The notes beneath the pieces are model-generated. The model was not told the DNA's origin, did no database searches, and was given only the letters and a program-made list of their open reading frames with translations. From positions 186,001 to 250,000 of the forward strand of contig NZ_JAUFQQ010000005.1 in the NCBI RefSeq assembly GCF_030409845.1: a stretch of 64,000 nucleotides of DNA. The letters run 5' to 3'. Below are positions 53,153 to 62,466 of the stretch, piece after piece (the stretch's first letter is position 1; every line of letters begins with the position of its first letter). This stretch comes from Flavobacterium branchiarum (GTDB taxonomy: Bacteria; Bacteroidota; Bacteroidia; Flavobacteriales; Flavobacteriaceae). Position numbers and translations under genes: made by a program.

Positions 53153-54436
53153 TTATTTAATCAATTGTGCTAACTGCTTTGTTAGGTTTTTTCTAGAATA
53201 TTGTTGCAATCCTACTCCGTTTGCTTGTAGTTTGCCTTCTAAAAATTGATTATAAAAATCCAAAATTACACTTTTTAATTTCATTTTTTCAGAATAGTCA
53301 AAAAACACCCCTGTATTGGTTTGAGTTATGATATCTGAGAAGTCAGACCCTTTGGGGCCAATTGCAATTATTGGTCTATTAGAAACCATGTATTCGAACA
53401 ATTTACCAGGAATAATACTCTTAGTATCTTCTGAATTGATTTCGATTAACAATAAAACCTGCGATTTTTTCTGGTGCGCTATCGCTTCCGTATGCGAAAC
53501 ATAACCTAAATAATTCAGATAATTATCTAGTTTGTATTTAGTTATTGTGTCTAATACTTCTTGACTAACTGCTCCTATTAGTTTAATTTCTAAATGTTGT
53601 TTGAATTCTGGAATTTCTTGCAACAATTCAACCAAGCATTCCCATAAAAAGAGCGGATTCCTTTCTGACAAGAACGACCCAATATGAGCCAATGTAAACT
53701 TGGCATCTAAAGTTTGTTTCTCAACATTTTCAACATCGTAGCCATTTGTAATAACCTCAATGGGTTTTGAAGTTATTTCCTGAAACTCTGCTTTTGTTGT
53801 TTTACTTGTAACAAGAATTGTATCGGCAGCATTTAAAACCTGATGTTCTAATTTTTTATGCTTTTTAGCTGCATAACTAGACAAACGCAAAGATTTATGA
53901 TATCCAATCGTAGTCCATGGGTCACGAAAATCAGCAAACCATTTTATGTCTAACTTTTCTTTTAATTCCAAACCAATAAGATGCAAACTATGTGGTGGCC
54001 CAGAAGTTACAATCGTATCGATATTATTCTCGACAATATATTTCTCTAAAAATGAAACTGATGGCTTTACCCATAAAACACGTGCATCGGGAATAAATAA
54101 ATTACCTCGAACCCAAAGAAATACTTTATCAAGAAATGATTGTTTCTTTTTATTTGGGAAAATTCCAGAAGCTATTTTCTTCGTTTTATTTTTAGAAAAA
54201 AACGAAGCCAATTGATACGGCTCAATAATTTTATTCTTGATAACAATTACCTGATCCGAAACTTCTTTTACTAATCCTTCGTCAACGATTGGATAAGTTG
54301 GATTCTCTGGCACATATACAATTGGTTGAACACCAAATTCGGGTAAATACTTTACAAATTTTAACCAGCGCTGCACACCTGGCCCTCCCGCTGGTGGAAA
54401 ATAATAGGTAATTATTAAAAGTTTCTTTTGTTCCAA
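53153..54436 (-). CDS. Glycosyltransferase, GT4-like
   Basis: 427 residues, GT-B fold. The N-terminal YYFPPAGGPGVQRWLKFVKYL is the acceptor-side motif of group 1 transferases. The donor-binding side includes SERNPLFLW, LGYVSHTEA and SIIPGKLFEYMVSNRPI with the conserved Glu. The start is TTG (54436): an in-frame stop lies upstream with no ATG between. It is followed closely by the flippase. Sugar and acceptor unknown. Confidence 0.88.
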   Translation of the reverse strand: MEQKKLLIITYYFPPAGGPGVQRWLKFVKYLPEFGVQPIVYVPENPTYPIVDEGLVKEVSDQVIVIKNKIIEPYQLASFFSKNKTKKIASGIFPNKKKQSFLDKVFLWVRGNLFIPDARVLWVKPSVSFLEKYIVENNIDTIVTSGPPHSLHLIGLELKEKLDIKWFADFRDPWTTIGYHKSLRLSSYAAKKHKKLEHQVLNAADTILVTSKTTKAEFQEITSKPIEVITNGYDVENVEKQTLDAKFTLAHIGSFLSERNPLFLWECLVELLQEIPEFKQHLEIKLIGAVSQEVLDTITKYKLDNYLNYLGYVSHTEAIAHQKKSQVLLLIEINSEDTKSIIPGKLFEYMVSNRPIIAIGPKGSDFSDIITQTNTGVFFDYSEKMKLKSVILDFYNQFLEGKLQANGVGLQQYSRKNLTKQLAQLIK

Positions 54437-54500
54437 GAAAAAATTGGTTTAATGTTTAAAATTTCAATTTCAAGAGTTATTATAATGAATACAACTCCTT

Positions 54501-54968
54501 TTAAAAATCATCTTTGCTATTTAATTTATCAAGCTCTTCTATATCTAAAAGATCTTTTAATCTGTTAGCAGCTTTCTTAGATACAATCAGATTATCGTAA
54601 TCAATAAAATTAACTGGAATTTTTTCGATAGAGACAATTGTAGCAACTTCTAAAAGAGAGTCAAAAGATTGATTTTCTAATCCTTTTACTGTGGTCATAA
54701 TATCAAGTCTTAGACCATAATTTAATGTAAAATCTGTCCATCCTGGAACAAACTGCATTGTTTCTATAGATTCAAAATTTCCTATACCAATAGCTACGAA
54801 AGCTTTCTTAAGATTCTTTCTGTTTTCTAAAGTATCCTCAAGATAAACATCTAAATCCCCTGTATTTCGATTATATCCATAAACGTTTACTGCAAAACCT
54901 CCAATAATAATATACCTAACATTAAATTCATGAAAATACTTCCAAATTGAAATAATTTGCTCGTTCAT
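54501..54968 (-). CDS. Nucleotidyltransferase-fold protein (DUF6036/AbiEii-like)
   Basis: 155 residues. The N-terminal YIIIGGFAVNVYGYNRNTGDLDVYL has the GG helix and DxD metal motif of polymerase-beta-like nucleotidyltransferases, with the third acidic residue probably in LRLDIMTT. Relatives include AbiEii and MenT-type toxins and DUF6036 proteins. The ATG overlaps the TAA of a 54-residue frame by one base, so the two are translationally coupled and could be a toxin-antitoxin-like pair. They sit between glycosyltransferase and YfhO genes. Confidence 0.8.
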   Translation of the reverse strand: MNEQIISIWKYFHEFNVRYIIIGGFAVNVYGYNRNTGDLDVYLEDTLENRKNLKKAFVAIGIGNFESIETMQFVPGWTDFTLNYGLRLDIMTTVKGLENQSFDSLLEVATIVSIEKIPVNFIDYDNLIVSKKAANRLKDLLDIEELDKLNSKDDF

Positions 54969-55132
54969 TATTTTTTATATTGAATTCTTGTGGCTGTACG
55001 TAACATATAGGAAACTTCAATAATAGCCATCATCCTCTCTAATCTCTCTAGATAAGAAAGTGACTTTATCTCAGCTATTCTTTTTCTCTCCATAGCTTTA
55101 ATATTTATCTCATTATCGTTATTAGTTTCCAC
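54968..55132 (-). CDS. 54-residue protein coupled to the nucleotidyltransferase
   Basis: Frame from GTG at 55132 (alternative ATG at 55093) to TAA at 54968-54970. It is charged and helical: METNNDNEINIKAMERKR, then AEIKSLSYLERLERMMAII and SYMLRTATRIQYKK. Its stop overlaps the nucleotidyltransferase start by one base and its start overlaps the membrane-protein gene upstream by 11 bp. It could be the antitoxin or a regulator of the enzyme. Confidence 0.6.
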   Translation of the reverse strand: METNNDNEINIKAMERKRIAEIKSLSYLERLERMMAIIEVSYMLRTATRIQYKK

Positions 55133-55394
55133 TTTTACAAAAATTAATTAAATTTCTACACTTCAACATTCTTAATAAAACATACAACAAAAGTACACAA
55201 TTTAAAAAGACCCATAAGTTATAAAAAACCCAAACAACTTTATATTTGGCATCCATACTTGTCAGACTGAAATATTCTCCTTGACTATCATTATAAAAGT
55301 CATCATATCCCATCATGTAAAAACCACATAAGATAAATATAACTACATCTAAAAAGACAAAAAATAATATTTTAAGAATCTTTGAAGTGCTCAT
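55122..55394 (-). CDS. Two-helix membrane protein of unknown function
   Basis: 90 residues with helices at about 7-29 and 53-74 and a polar, acidic loop between (YDDFYNDSQGEYF). No family recognised. It starts 18 bp after the yfhO-type stop and overlaps the 54-residue frame, so it belongs to the same transcript. Confidence 0.6.
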   Translation of the reverse strand: MSTSKILKILFFVFLDVVIFILCGFYMMGYDDFYNDSQGEYFSLTSMDAKYKVVWVFYNLWVFLNCVLLLYVLLRMLKCRNLINFCKSGN

Positions 55395-55412
55395 TAATAA
55401 ACTAAAATCAGA

Positions 55413-57848
55413 TTATTTAACGCTAATCGATTTCTTTCTTTCAAAATAAATACCTCCTATTAAAAGAATTAGCATACCTATTGAACTAAAAAGTGCAATC
55501 ATACTACCTGTTTTAACTACTTCTGGCTCAAATTTAAATTCTATAGTATGTTTACCTCCAGGAACTTCAAGGGCTCTTAAAACATAATCTACTGGAAAAT
55601 GATCTGTAAGTTTACCATCGATATAAGCATTCCATCCTTTTTCATAATATATTTCAGAGAATACTGCTAAACCATCGTTTAAGTTTTCTGATGTATATTT
55701 AAGATAATTTGGTTTGTAAATGTCTAATTTAATCGTTCCGTTTGGATCCCATTTTTTCTTTAAACGAGCACTTTTAAATTTAGATCCATGATCATGAATA
55801 TTAAAGACTGCTACATTTTTAGTATCCAAATGCTCTAAAGTTTTCATTTCAGCATCGGCTGTATTAACTAATTTCACATCTCTAACAAACCAAGCATTAC
55901 CATTAGCATCAGGATTTATAGTTGGGAATTCTTGTCCTTCCTTATTAACCTGAATAACGTACTTAACATTAAGCATATTAAGAACTTCTAAATTATTTTT
56001 AGAAATCTGATAATCAAATAACTGTTGCATTCTTCTAGGTCGTACAGCACTATATCCTCCTATTGCTTTATGGAAATAAGAAGTTCTTCCTTGTAATTGT
56101 CCTTGAACATCAAACACACGGTAAACAGAAGTATCTTTTAATATTTGAGTATTTGTTGGTGTTTCCTGAAAAGGAGCTGCTATTTGCACAGGGCTAACAA
56201 AATCCTTAGCCGAAACATATTTTTTATCGATAAAGAATAAATCAAAAATCATTAAAAGTCCAACTATAATAAGTGCTGTATTCTGAGCAAATTTATTCTT
56301 GATAAACAGCCATAAAACTCCAAAAGTAACTACAATAAAAAATCCTGAACGCAACAAGTCTGCAGAATATAAACTTTTTCTATCATCTTTTAGCGCATCA
56401 ACAAAATCAGGTCCGTAGCTCTCTAAGAAATAACTATCACTTGCACCTGAAAAATTAAACATGCCTTTACACAAGACCAATATTAATATAACACCGATAC
56501 TAAACACCCCTGTTTGAACTAATCCTTTTTGCTGTAACTTAGGATCTATTTCTTTTAATTTAAAGAAAGATTGTAATCCCATAATTGCAAGAACTGGAAA
56601 ACAAAGTTCTAGGATTACTTGTATCGAAGAAACAGCTCTAAATTTATCATATAATGGAACATAATGAATAAAGAAATCGGTTACTATTGGAAGGTTTTTA
56701 CCCCAAGAGAGTACCAAAGCTACCATTGCTCCTGAGAAGAAGACGTATTTTATTTTTCTATCATCAATGAATAAAGCTAAAATTGCCAAGAAGAAAACAA
56801 CAGCACCAATATAAGCTGGCGCAGATACAATAGGTTGATCTCCCCAATAAGTTGGCATTGCCGAAACAAAATCTTGAGCTTGTCCTTCTGGAACTCCTTG
56901 CTCTAGCATAAATTCGTACATTCTACTATCAGTACCCACTGGTTCGTGACTAGAACCTCCAAAAAGCCTTGGTGCAATTAAGTTAAAGCTTTCAGCAATT
57001 CCATAACTATATTCAGTAATATAGTCTGTAGTCATTGAAGCAGTTGTAAGATTTTTAGATCCGTCTGGATTAAAAGTCAATTCGCTTTTATCACGAATAC
57101 TAAATTTTGCATATTCAGTAGTTGCCATCAAATTGGTAGCGTTCGCACCTAAACCAAAAATTCCAGCTACGGCTAAAACTCCAAGCGAGACTAAAAGTGA
57201 CTTATATTCTTTTTCTTTGATAAAATTAAAGGCAAAATAACCTGAAAGTATCAATAAGAAAATTAATAAATAATAGGTCATTTGAAAGTGGTTTGCATTA
57301 ATTTCTAAAGCAACCGCAAACATGGTGAGTAACCCACCGAGAATATATTTTTTCTGAAATACGAGTATAAATCCTGCGATAACCAATGGCATATATGCAA
57401 TAGCATGTGCCTTGGCGTTATGCCCAACTCCTAATATAATAATTAAATAAGTAGAAAAACCGAAAGCCAATGCTCCTATAAAAGCTTTAAGCGGATCGAT
57501 CTTTAGAACCAATAGTAAACCATAAAAACCTAAGAAATATAGAAATAGGTAATCTGCTGGACGAGGTAAAAATCGTAAAGCATCATCTAATTGCCCTACA
57601 TAATCATGTGGATAATTAGCTCCTAATTGATACGTTGGCATCCCACCAAAAGCCGAGTTTGTCCAATAAGGTTCAGAATGTTCAGTTGCTCTGAAATCAT
57701 TTTGTTCCTTTGCCATTCCGGTATATTGCGCAATATCCGATTGAAAAATCTGTTTTCCTTGTAATACAGGATAAAAATAAATTAAAGAAACGAGTACGAA
57801 TCCCAATATAACAAGGGCATGCGGATAAAGCTTATTTATTAGTTTCAA
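55413..57848 (-). CDS. YfhO-family multi-spanning membrane protein
   Basis: 811 residues with 12 or so helices and a large extracytoplasmic C-terminal domain. YPVLQGKQIFQSDIAQYTGM and the WTNSAFGGMPTYQ segment are typical YfhO motifs; relatives glycosylate lipoteichoic acid or other surface polymers using lipid-linked sugars. The start codon is TTG (57848); an in-frame stop lies upstream with no ATG between. Its promoter overlaps the end of the DUF4834 gene. The downstream glycosyltransferase and flippase support an envelope-glycan role. Confidence 0.88.
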   Translation of the reverse strand: MKLINKLYPHALVILGFVLVSLIYFYPVLQGKQIFQSDIAQYTGMAKEQNDFRATEHSEPYWTNSAFGGMPTYQLGANYPHDYVGQLDDALRFLPRPADYLFLYFLGFYGLLLVLKIDPLKAFIGALAFGFSTYLIIILGVGHNAKAHAIAYMPLVIAGFILVFQKKYILGGLLTMFAVALEINANHFQMTYYLLIFLLILSGYFAFNFIKEKEYKSLLVSLGVLAVAGIFGLGANATNLMATTEYAKFSIRDKSELTFNPDGSKNLTTASMTTDYITEYSYGIAESFNLIAPRLFGGSSHEPVGTDSRMYEFMLEQGVPEGQAQDFVSAMPTYWGDQPIVSAPAYIGAVVFFLAILALFIDDRKIKYVFFSGAMVALVLSWGKNLPIVTDFFIHYVPLYDKFRAVSSIQVILELCFPVLAIMGLQSFFKLKEIDPKLQQKGLVQTGVFSIGVILILVLCKGMFNFSGASDSYFLESYGPDFVDALKDDRKSLYSADLLRSGFFIVVTFGVLWLFIKNKFAQNTALIIVGLLMIFDLFFIDKKYVSAKDFVSPVQIAAPFQETPTNTQILKDTSVYRVFDVQGQLQGRTSYFHKAIGGYSAVRPRRMQQLFDYQISKNNLEVLNMLNVKYVIQVNKEGQEFPTINPDANGNAWFVRDVKLVNTADAEMKTLEHLDTKNVAVFNIHDHGSKFKSARLKKKWDPNGTIKLDIYKPNYLKYTSENLNDGLAVFSEIYYEKGWNAYIDGKLTDHFPVDYVLRALEVPGGKHTIEFKFEPEVVKTGSMIALFSSIGMLILLIGGIYFERKKSISVK

Positions 57849-57891
57849 TTTTGTAGGGTTTGGTTATGGGTGAAATTCTATTGTTCGATTA

Positions 57892-57919
57892 CAAATCTAA
57901 TCTATTTCTTCGTAATCAA
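57892..57919 (-). promoter_or_regulatory. Candidate promoter for the YfhO-type gene
   Basis: Minus strand TTG (57919-57917), 17 nt, TAGATTTG (57899-57892). It lies within the 3' end of the DUF4834 gene; the TAG of the -7 element is that gene's stop codon. Confidence 0.45.
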
Positions 57920-58190
57920 CGTAATCACCAACTTTTTTGGTTTCACGCGGGTTCTTTGCATTAACATTATCATATAACACCTCATCATTTGTTCTTGTTT
58001 TTTTCCAAGAATTATTTTGTTGTTGCTGTGTATATTGTTGCTGCTGTCTTTGAAAATTCTCTCCTGCTTTATCTACCACTTTTTTCATTAAAAGAGGTAA
58101 AAATAATTTTGCCAAGAATCTAAAAATGTAATAAAAAGCAATCATGTAAAAAATCGCTTTTATAAGACCTGAAAAAGATGCTGTTTGCAT
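57897..58190 (-). CDS. DUF4834 family small membrane protein
   Basis: 97 residues from the ATG at 58190 (another at 58196 is possible; the frame from 58247 is longer than the family). One N-terminal helix (SGLIKAIFYMIAFYYIFRFL) is followed by a cytosolic tail with a glutamine-rich run (QRQQQQYTQQQQ) and KKVGDYVDYEEID. The layout matches DUF4834, seen next to yfhO in flavobacteria. Function unknown. Confidence 0.8.
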   Translation of the reverse strand: MQTASFSGLIKAIFYMIAFYYIFRFLAKLFLPLLMKKVVDKAGENFQRQQQQYTQQQQNNSWKKTRTNDEVLYDNVNAKNPRETKKVGDYVDYEEID

Positions 58191-58270
58191 AATCATATAT
58201 TTTTTTTCAAAAATAGCAAATCCATTCTTCAAAATTAAAATATCCATCTTAAATAAATAATAAAATATAG

Positions 58271-58278
58271 TACATTTG
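58271..58278 (+). promoter_or_regulatory. -7 element for the outer-membrane protein gene
   Basis: TACATTTG, a full match, 36 nt before the ATG at 58314. No -33 TTG in the AT-rich upstream. Confidence 0.4.
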
Positions 58279-58313
58279 AAAAGCGTTATTACTTTTTAAC
58301 TAAAAAAAATAAT

Positions 58314-59315
58314 ATGTTCAAAATCAGAAACTTAATTATTTCCAGCGTTTTTTTAACCCCTTATCTTTTTTTCGGTCAACATACCGATGTTATCAATTCT
58401 AACCGACCAGGCGAAACTATGTCGGCTTTTTCAGTTGGTAAATCAGTCATTCAAGCCGAAATTGGGGTTTACGGAATTAACGAAAAACACGATTTATTAG
58501 ATTATAAAGCAAGTGGTCTCGGAACTGACTTAACGCTTCGTTGGGGGCTTTTTCGTGAGCAATTAGAGCTTATTGCTGACATACAGTACCAAATGGAAGA
58601 TTATTCTACTCCATTTGTCAGTTATAAGAAAAATGATTTTAAACAGACTGTATTAGGAGCAAAATACCTTATCTACGATCCGTTTAAAAACTATGAAAAA
58701 AAGATAAACATTTACAGTTGGAAAGGCAATCAAAGATTTAACTGGCGTCAATTAGTTCCAGCAGTTTCGATTTTTGCAGGAGCTAATTTTACTTTTGCTG
58801 GAAATCCCTATTCTTTTACACATAAGTCTAGTATTTCTCCAAAAATCATGTTGATTACTCAAAATCACTTGGGTGATGGAAAATGGGTATTTGTAACCAA
58901 TATTATTGCCGATTACATTACTACCGACTATCCTAGTTATGGATACGTAGTTACACTTACTAGAGGTTTTAACGACAAATGGTCTGGTTTTGTAGAAAAT
59001 CAAGGTTATAAGAGTGATTTTTACAGTGATTGCATCGTTAGAGGTGGTGCCGCTTACTTGCTAAACAAAAACATGCAAATCGATGCATCTGTGAGTACAA
59101 ACTTTAAAGACACTCCTTCTATTTTATATGGTGGCGTTGGATTTTCTTGGCGTTATGACGCCAAGTATAAAGAAGTTCAAATGAGATTTAAAGACGAAAA
59201 GGGTAAAAAGAATAAAAAAGGTAAAAGCAGTAAAAACGGCAAAAAAAGCAAAAAGAAAGAAGCTGAAGAAGACTCAATTAAAATAGAGCAAAAACGTAAA
59301 TCTACTTTTGAGTAA
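58314..59315 (+). CDS. Outer-membrane beta-barrel protein (MetA-phenol-degradation/transporter-like)
   Basis: 333 residues with an N-terminal signal (LIISSVFLTPYLFFGQ). VINSNRPGETMSAFSVGKSVIQAEIG is the start of the putative OM-transporter family once named after phenol degradation; alternating aromatic strands continue to FSWRYDAKY. The tail is unusual: about 45 residues of lysine-rich sequence (KKNKKGKSSKNGKKSKKK) ending in an acidic stretch, after the barrel. The ligand is unknown. Confidence 0.78.
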   Translation: MFKIRNLIISSVFLTPYLFFGQHTDVINSNRPGETMSAFSVGKSVIQAEIGVYGINEKHDLLDYKASGLGTDLTLRWGLFREQLELIADIQYQMEDYSTPFVSYKKNDFKQTVLGAKYLIYDPFKNYEKKINIYSWKGNQRFNWRQLVPAVSIFAGANFTFAGNPYSFTHKSSISPKIMLITQNHLGDGKWVFVTNIIADYITTDYPSYGYVVTLTRGFNDKWSGFVENQGYKSDFYSDCIVRGGAAYLLNKNMQIDASVSTNFKDTPSILYGGVGFSWRYDAKYKEVQMRFKDEKGKKNKKGKSSKNGKKSKKKEAEEDSIKIEQKRKSTFE

Positions 59316-59339
59316 AACCGACTACTAGCAAATTAACAT

Positions 59340-59361
59340 AATCTCAAGAAAGAGATTTTTT
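59340..59361 (+). terminator. Weak intrinsic terminator
   Basis: AATCTC/GAGATT stem with a 6-nt loop followed by a T run, 25 bp after the outer-membrane protein stop and before the GNAT gene. Confidence 0.45.
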
Positions 59362-59383
59362 CAAAATATATAATACAATCTTA

Positions 59384-60502
59384 ATGATTACAATACAAGA
59401 AGCAAAGACAAAGAAAGAGTTAACCGAGTTTATAAAATTTCCTTTTTCATTATATAAAGACAATAAATATTGGGTTCCACCAATTATTGCTGATGAATTA
59501 GAAACTTTTGACAAAACTAAAAACCCAGCTTTCGAAAATGCAGAAGCTACTTTTTACGTGGCTTTAATAAACAATAAAATCGTAGGTCGCCTTGCTGCCA
59601 TAATTAACTGGAGTGAAGTTAATAATCAACAAAAAAAGAAAGTCCGTTTTGGTTGGTTTGATGTTATTGATGATATTGAAGTTACCAAAGCTTTACTTGA
59701 AAAAGTATATGAATTAGGTCGAAAAAACAATCTTGAACATGTTGAAGGTCCGATGGGATTCTCAAATCTAGATAAAGTTGGTGTTTTAACTGAAGGTTTT
59801 GATGAAATAGGAACTATGATTACATGGTACAATCATCCTTATTACGCAACTCATTTTGAACAATTGGGTTATGTAGTAGAAAAAAATTACGATGAAAGTA
59901 AATTTCCTTTTGCTAATGTAAAACCTGAACATTTTGAAAAAGCAAATGATTTAGTTAAGAGAAGATACCAATTAAAACCACTTAATTTTAAGACAACCAA
60001 AGAGGTTATGCCTCATGTGGATAAAATGTTTGATTTATTTAATGAATCTTATGCTTCTTTATCTTCATTTGTAGCAATAACCGATATCCAAAAAGAGTAT
60101 TTCAAGAAAAAGTACATTAGCTTTATCAATCCTGAGTTTATAAAATTTGTAGAAGACAAAGACCATAACATTGTTGCTTTTAGCATCGTTATGCCTTCTT
60201 TCTCTGAAGCTTTACAGAAAACAAAAGGAAAATTATTTCCATTTGGATTCCTTCATTTGCTTAAAGCAAAAAATCACAGTAAGGATATGATTTTTTACCT
60301 TATCGGAGTTCATCCTGACTATCAAAACAAAGCTGTAACTGCGATTATCTTTAATGAGTACTACCATACTTTTAAAGAAAAAGGTATTGTTAATTGCTAC
60401 AGAACTCCAGAATTATCAGATAATGTGGCCATACATAATTTATGGAAGCATTTTGATCCTGTTATCCACAAACGAAGAGCTACTTTCCGTAAAGATTTAT
60501 AA
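59384..60502 (+). CDS. GNAT-fold N-acetyltransferase-like protein
   Basis: 372 residues. The FYVALINNKIVGRLAAII strand pair and GWFDVIDDIEV near the N-terminus, and IGVHPDYQNKAVTAIIF near residue 315, resemble the acetyl-CoA fold of GNAT enzymes in two unequal halves. Full-length homologues are common in Bacteroidetes and related to hypothetical GNAT/FemAB-like proteins. The acceptor is unknown. A strong bidirectional terminator follows. Confidence 0.75.
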   Translation: MITIQEAKTKKELTEFIKFPFSLYKDNKYWVPPIIADELETFDKTKNPAFENAEATFYVALINNKIVGRLAAIINWSEVNNQQKKKVRFGWFDVIDDIEVTKALLEKVYELGRKNNLEHVEGPMGFSNLDKVGVLTEGFDEIGTMITWYNHPYYATHFEQLGYVVEKNYDESKFPFANVKPEHFEKANDLVKRRYQLKPLNFKTTKEVMPHVDKMFDLFNESYASLSSFVAITDIQKEYFKKKYISFINPEFIKFVEDKDHNIVAFSIVMPSFSEALQKTKGKLFPFGFLHLLKAKNHSKDMIFYLIGVHPDYQNKAVTAIIFNEYYHTFKEKGIVNCYRTPELSDNVAIHNLWKHFDPVIHKRRATFRKDL

Positions 60503-60544
60503 AAAAAAGAAATCCATTCACAGTTGTGAATGGATTTCTTTTTT
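60501..60544. terminator. Bidirectional terminator
   Basis: GAAATCCATTCAC and GTGAATGGATTTC form a 13-bp stem with a 4-nt loop, with A and T runs outside. Serves the GNAT gene and the convergent lipoprotein gene. Its stem core AAATCCATTC is shared with the terminator at 61076. Confidence 0.88.
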
Positions 60545-60554
60545 AACATCAAAC

Positions 60555-61022
60555 CTATTTGCAATCTACTTTTGATAAGGTCATTTTAGTATCGAATTTC
60601 AAGCCTTTTTTATCTTTAAAAACCATTTTACCATTTGTCTCTATCAAATCACCATATCCCTCTATAAAAGCTCCTGATTTTTTCAAAAAAGCGACTTCTC
60701 TTATTGATGATACCCCTTCAGATTTAAAAGTATAATCAGCAATAAGCGTATCTCCCTTGATGTTTCCGATTATGGTTCCTACGTTTTTATCCTTTTCGTA
60801 AATTTTATACACTAATTCTCCATTTACTTCATTATGCGAATTTGTATTTAAAGTCATTGTAATTGTATCCTTGTTGGTCACTAACTCAAAACATTGCTTA
60901 CCAACAGATTCTTTAATCAATCCAGATTCTACTGTATTAGGAACAATTTCTTCTGGTTTATTCCTTTTACAAGAAACCAATACTAATGTAAGAACTCCTA
61001 TTATTGCTATTATTTTTTTCAT
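60555..61022 (-). CDS. Small lipoprotein of unknown function
   Basis: 155 residues from the ATG at 61022, which begins a lipoprotein signal (MKKIIAIIGVLTLVLVSCKRN, lipobox VSCK). The longer frame to 61133 runs through the kbl-type terminator and is rejected. The mature protein is a beta-rich domain (TITMTLNTNSHNEVNGELVY ... VGTIIGNIKGDTLIADYTF). Both flanks carry hairpins with the same stem core. Function unknown. Confidence 0.75.
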   Translation of the reverse strand: MKKIIAIIGVLTLVLVSCKRNKPEEIVPNTVESGLIKESVGKQCFELVTNKDTITMTLNTNSHNEVNGELVYKIYEKDKNVGTIIGNIKGDTLIADYTFKSEGVSSIREVAFLKKSGAFIEGYGDLIETNGKMVFKDKKGLKFDTKMTLSKVDCK

Positions 61023-61075
61023 AATCATTCTGTTTAAAAGTTTGAATGTTAAATATACTAAATTAAAAACTAGAC

Positions 61076-61108
61076 AAAAAAAAATCCATTCGCATAACGA
61101 ATGGATTT
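61076..61108 (-). terminator. Intrinsic terminator of the alpha-oxoamine synthase gene
   Basis: AAATCCATTCG/CGAATGGATTT stem (61082-61092, 61098-61108) with loop CATAA, then a T run on the minus strand. Confidence 0.85.
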
Positions 61109-61154
61109 CTTTATATAATTCCCACGTATTCAAAAAATGAATATTTGGTTTTAA

Positions 61155-62417
61155 CTATGCATCTAAATCAACTGTAGTTCTACTAGCGATTTCTTTATAA
61201 GTACCGTTTTCTAATTTCTCACGAATTGCTTCAAAAGCAGTAAGAGTTTCATCGATATCTGATAAAGTATGAGAAGTTGTAGGTATCATTCTTAATAAAA
61301 TAATTCCTTTTGGTATAACTGGATAAATCACAATTGACAAGAAAATACCGTAGTTCTCTCTTAAATCATTTACCATAACCATTGCCTCAGGAACACTACC
61401 TTGCAAATAAACTGGCGTTACACATGTATTTGTATCACCAATATTGAAGTTTCTTGAACGTAATCCGTTTTGTAATGCATTAACATTCTCCCAAAGTTTA
61501 TCTTTTAATTCTGGGTGATTACGCAACAATTCTAAACGTTTCAAAGAACCAACAGTTTGAATCATTGGTAATGCCTTTGCAAACATTTGAGAACGTAAAT
61601 TGTATTTTAAATAATCGATAATGTCTTTATCAGCAGCTACAAAAGCACCAATATTAGCCATTGATTTTGCAAAAGTAGAGAAGTAAACATCAATATCATC
61701 TTGAACTCCTTGCTCCTCACCTGCTCCAGCTCCTGTTTTACCAAGTGTACCAAAACCGTGTGCATCATCTACCAATAATCTGAAATTGTATTTTTGTTTC
61801 ATTGCAACAATTTCTTTCAATTTTCCTTGTTGCCCACGCATTCCAAAAACACCTTCAGTAATAAACAAAATACCACCACCTGTTTCCGTAGCCATTTTTG
61901 TAGCACGTTGCAGGTTTTTTTCCATACTTTCTAAATCATTGTGTTTGTATGTAAAACGTTTACCCATATGCAAACGAACACCATCAATAATACAAGCATG
62001 AGAATCTACATCATAAACAATGATATCATTTTTAGTTACTAAAGCATCAATGATAGACACCATTCCTTGGTAACCAAAATTTAATAAATAAGCAGATTCT
62101 TTCATTACGAAAGCTGCTAATTCATTTTCTAATTGTTCGTGGTATTCTGTGTGTCCTGACATCATACGAGCTCCCATTGGGTAAGCAGCACCAAATTTGA
62201 TTGCCGCATCTGTATCTGCCTGACGTACTTCTGGATGATTTGCTAAACCTAAATAGTCATTCAAACTCCAGTTTAAAATATTTTTTCCACCAAATTGCAT
62301 TCTTGGACCAAGTTCACCTTCTAATTTAGGGAAAACAAAATAACCCTCAGCCTGAGAAGCCCATTTTCCTAATGGTCCTTTATTGTTTTGAATTCTTTCG
62401 AATAAATCTTTTACCAT
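61155..62417 (-). CDS. Alpha-oxoamine synthase (KBL/AONS/serine palmitoyltransferase-like)
   Basis: 420 residues from the ATG at 62417; 37 upstream residues in the longer frame are rejected. PLP enzyme of the class that condenses an amino acid with an acyl-CoA. The PLP lysine is in FSTFAKSMANIG, the ring-stacking region is LLNFGYQGM, and LVDDAHGFGTLG holds the conserved Asp and His. Candidates are 2-amino-3-ketobutyrate ligase, 8-amino-7-oxononanoate synthase, serine palmitoyltransferase or a cysteate acyltransferase of sulfonolipid synthesis; flavobacteria make such lipids. The sequence alone does not decide. Monocistronic. Confidence 0.85.
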   Translation of the reverse strand: MVKDLFERIQNNKGPLGKWASQAEGYFVFPKLEGELGPRMQFGGKNILNWSLNDYLGLANHPEVRQADTDAAIKFGAAYPMGARMMSGHTEYHEQLENELAAFVMKESAYLLNFGYQGMVSIIDALVTKNDIIVYDVDSHACIIDGVRLHMGKRFTYKHNDLESMEKNLQRATKMATETGGGILFITEGVFGMRGQQGKLKEIVAMKQKYNFRLLVDDAHGFGTLGKTGAGAGEEQGVQDDIDVYFSTFAKSMANIGAFVAADKDIIDYLKYNLRSQMFAKALPMIQTVGSLKRLELLRNHPELKDKLWENVNALQNGLRSRNFNIGDTNTCVTPVYLQGSVPEAMVMVNDLRENYGIFLSIVIYPVIPKGIILLRMIPTTSHTLSDIDETLTAFEAIREKLENGTYKEIASRTTVDLDA

Positions 62418-62458
62418 AAATATATTTTGAAGTAATAATTTTAATTTTAAACAGCGTG

Positions 62459-62466
62459 CAAAAATA
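62459..62466 (-). promoter_or_regulatory. -7 element of the alpha-oxoamine synthase gene
   Basis: Minus strand TATTTTTGC, full match including the trailing C, 41 nt before the ATG at 62417. No -33 TTG at usual spacing. Confidence 0.4.
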
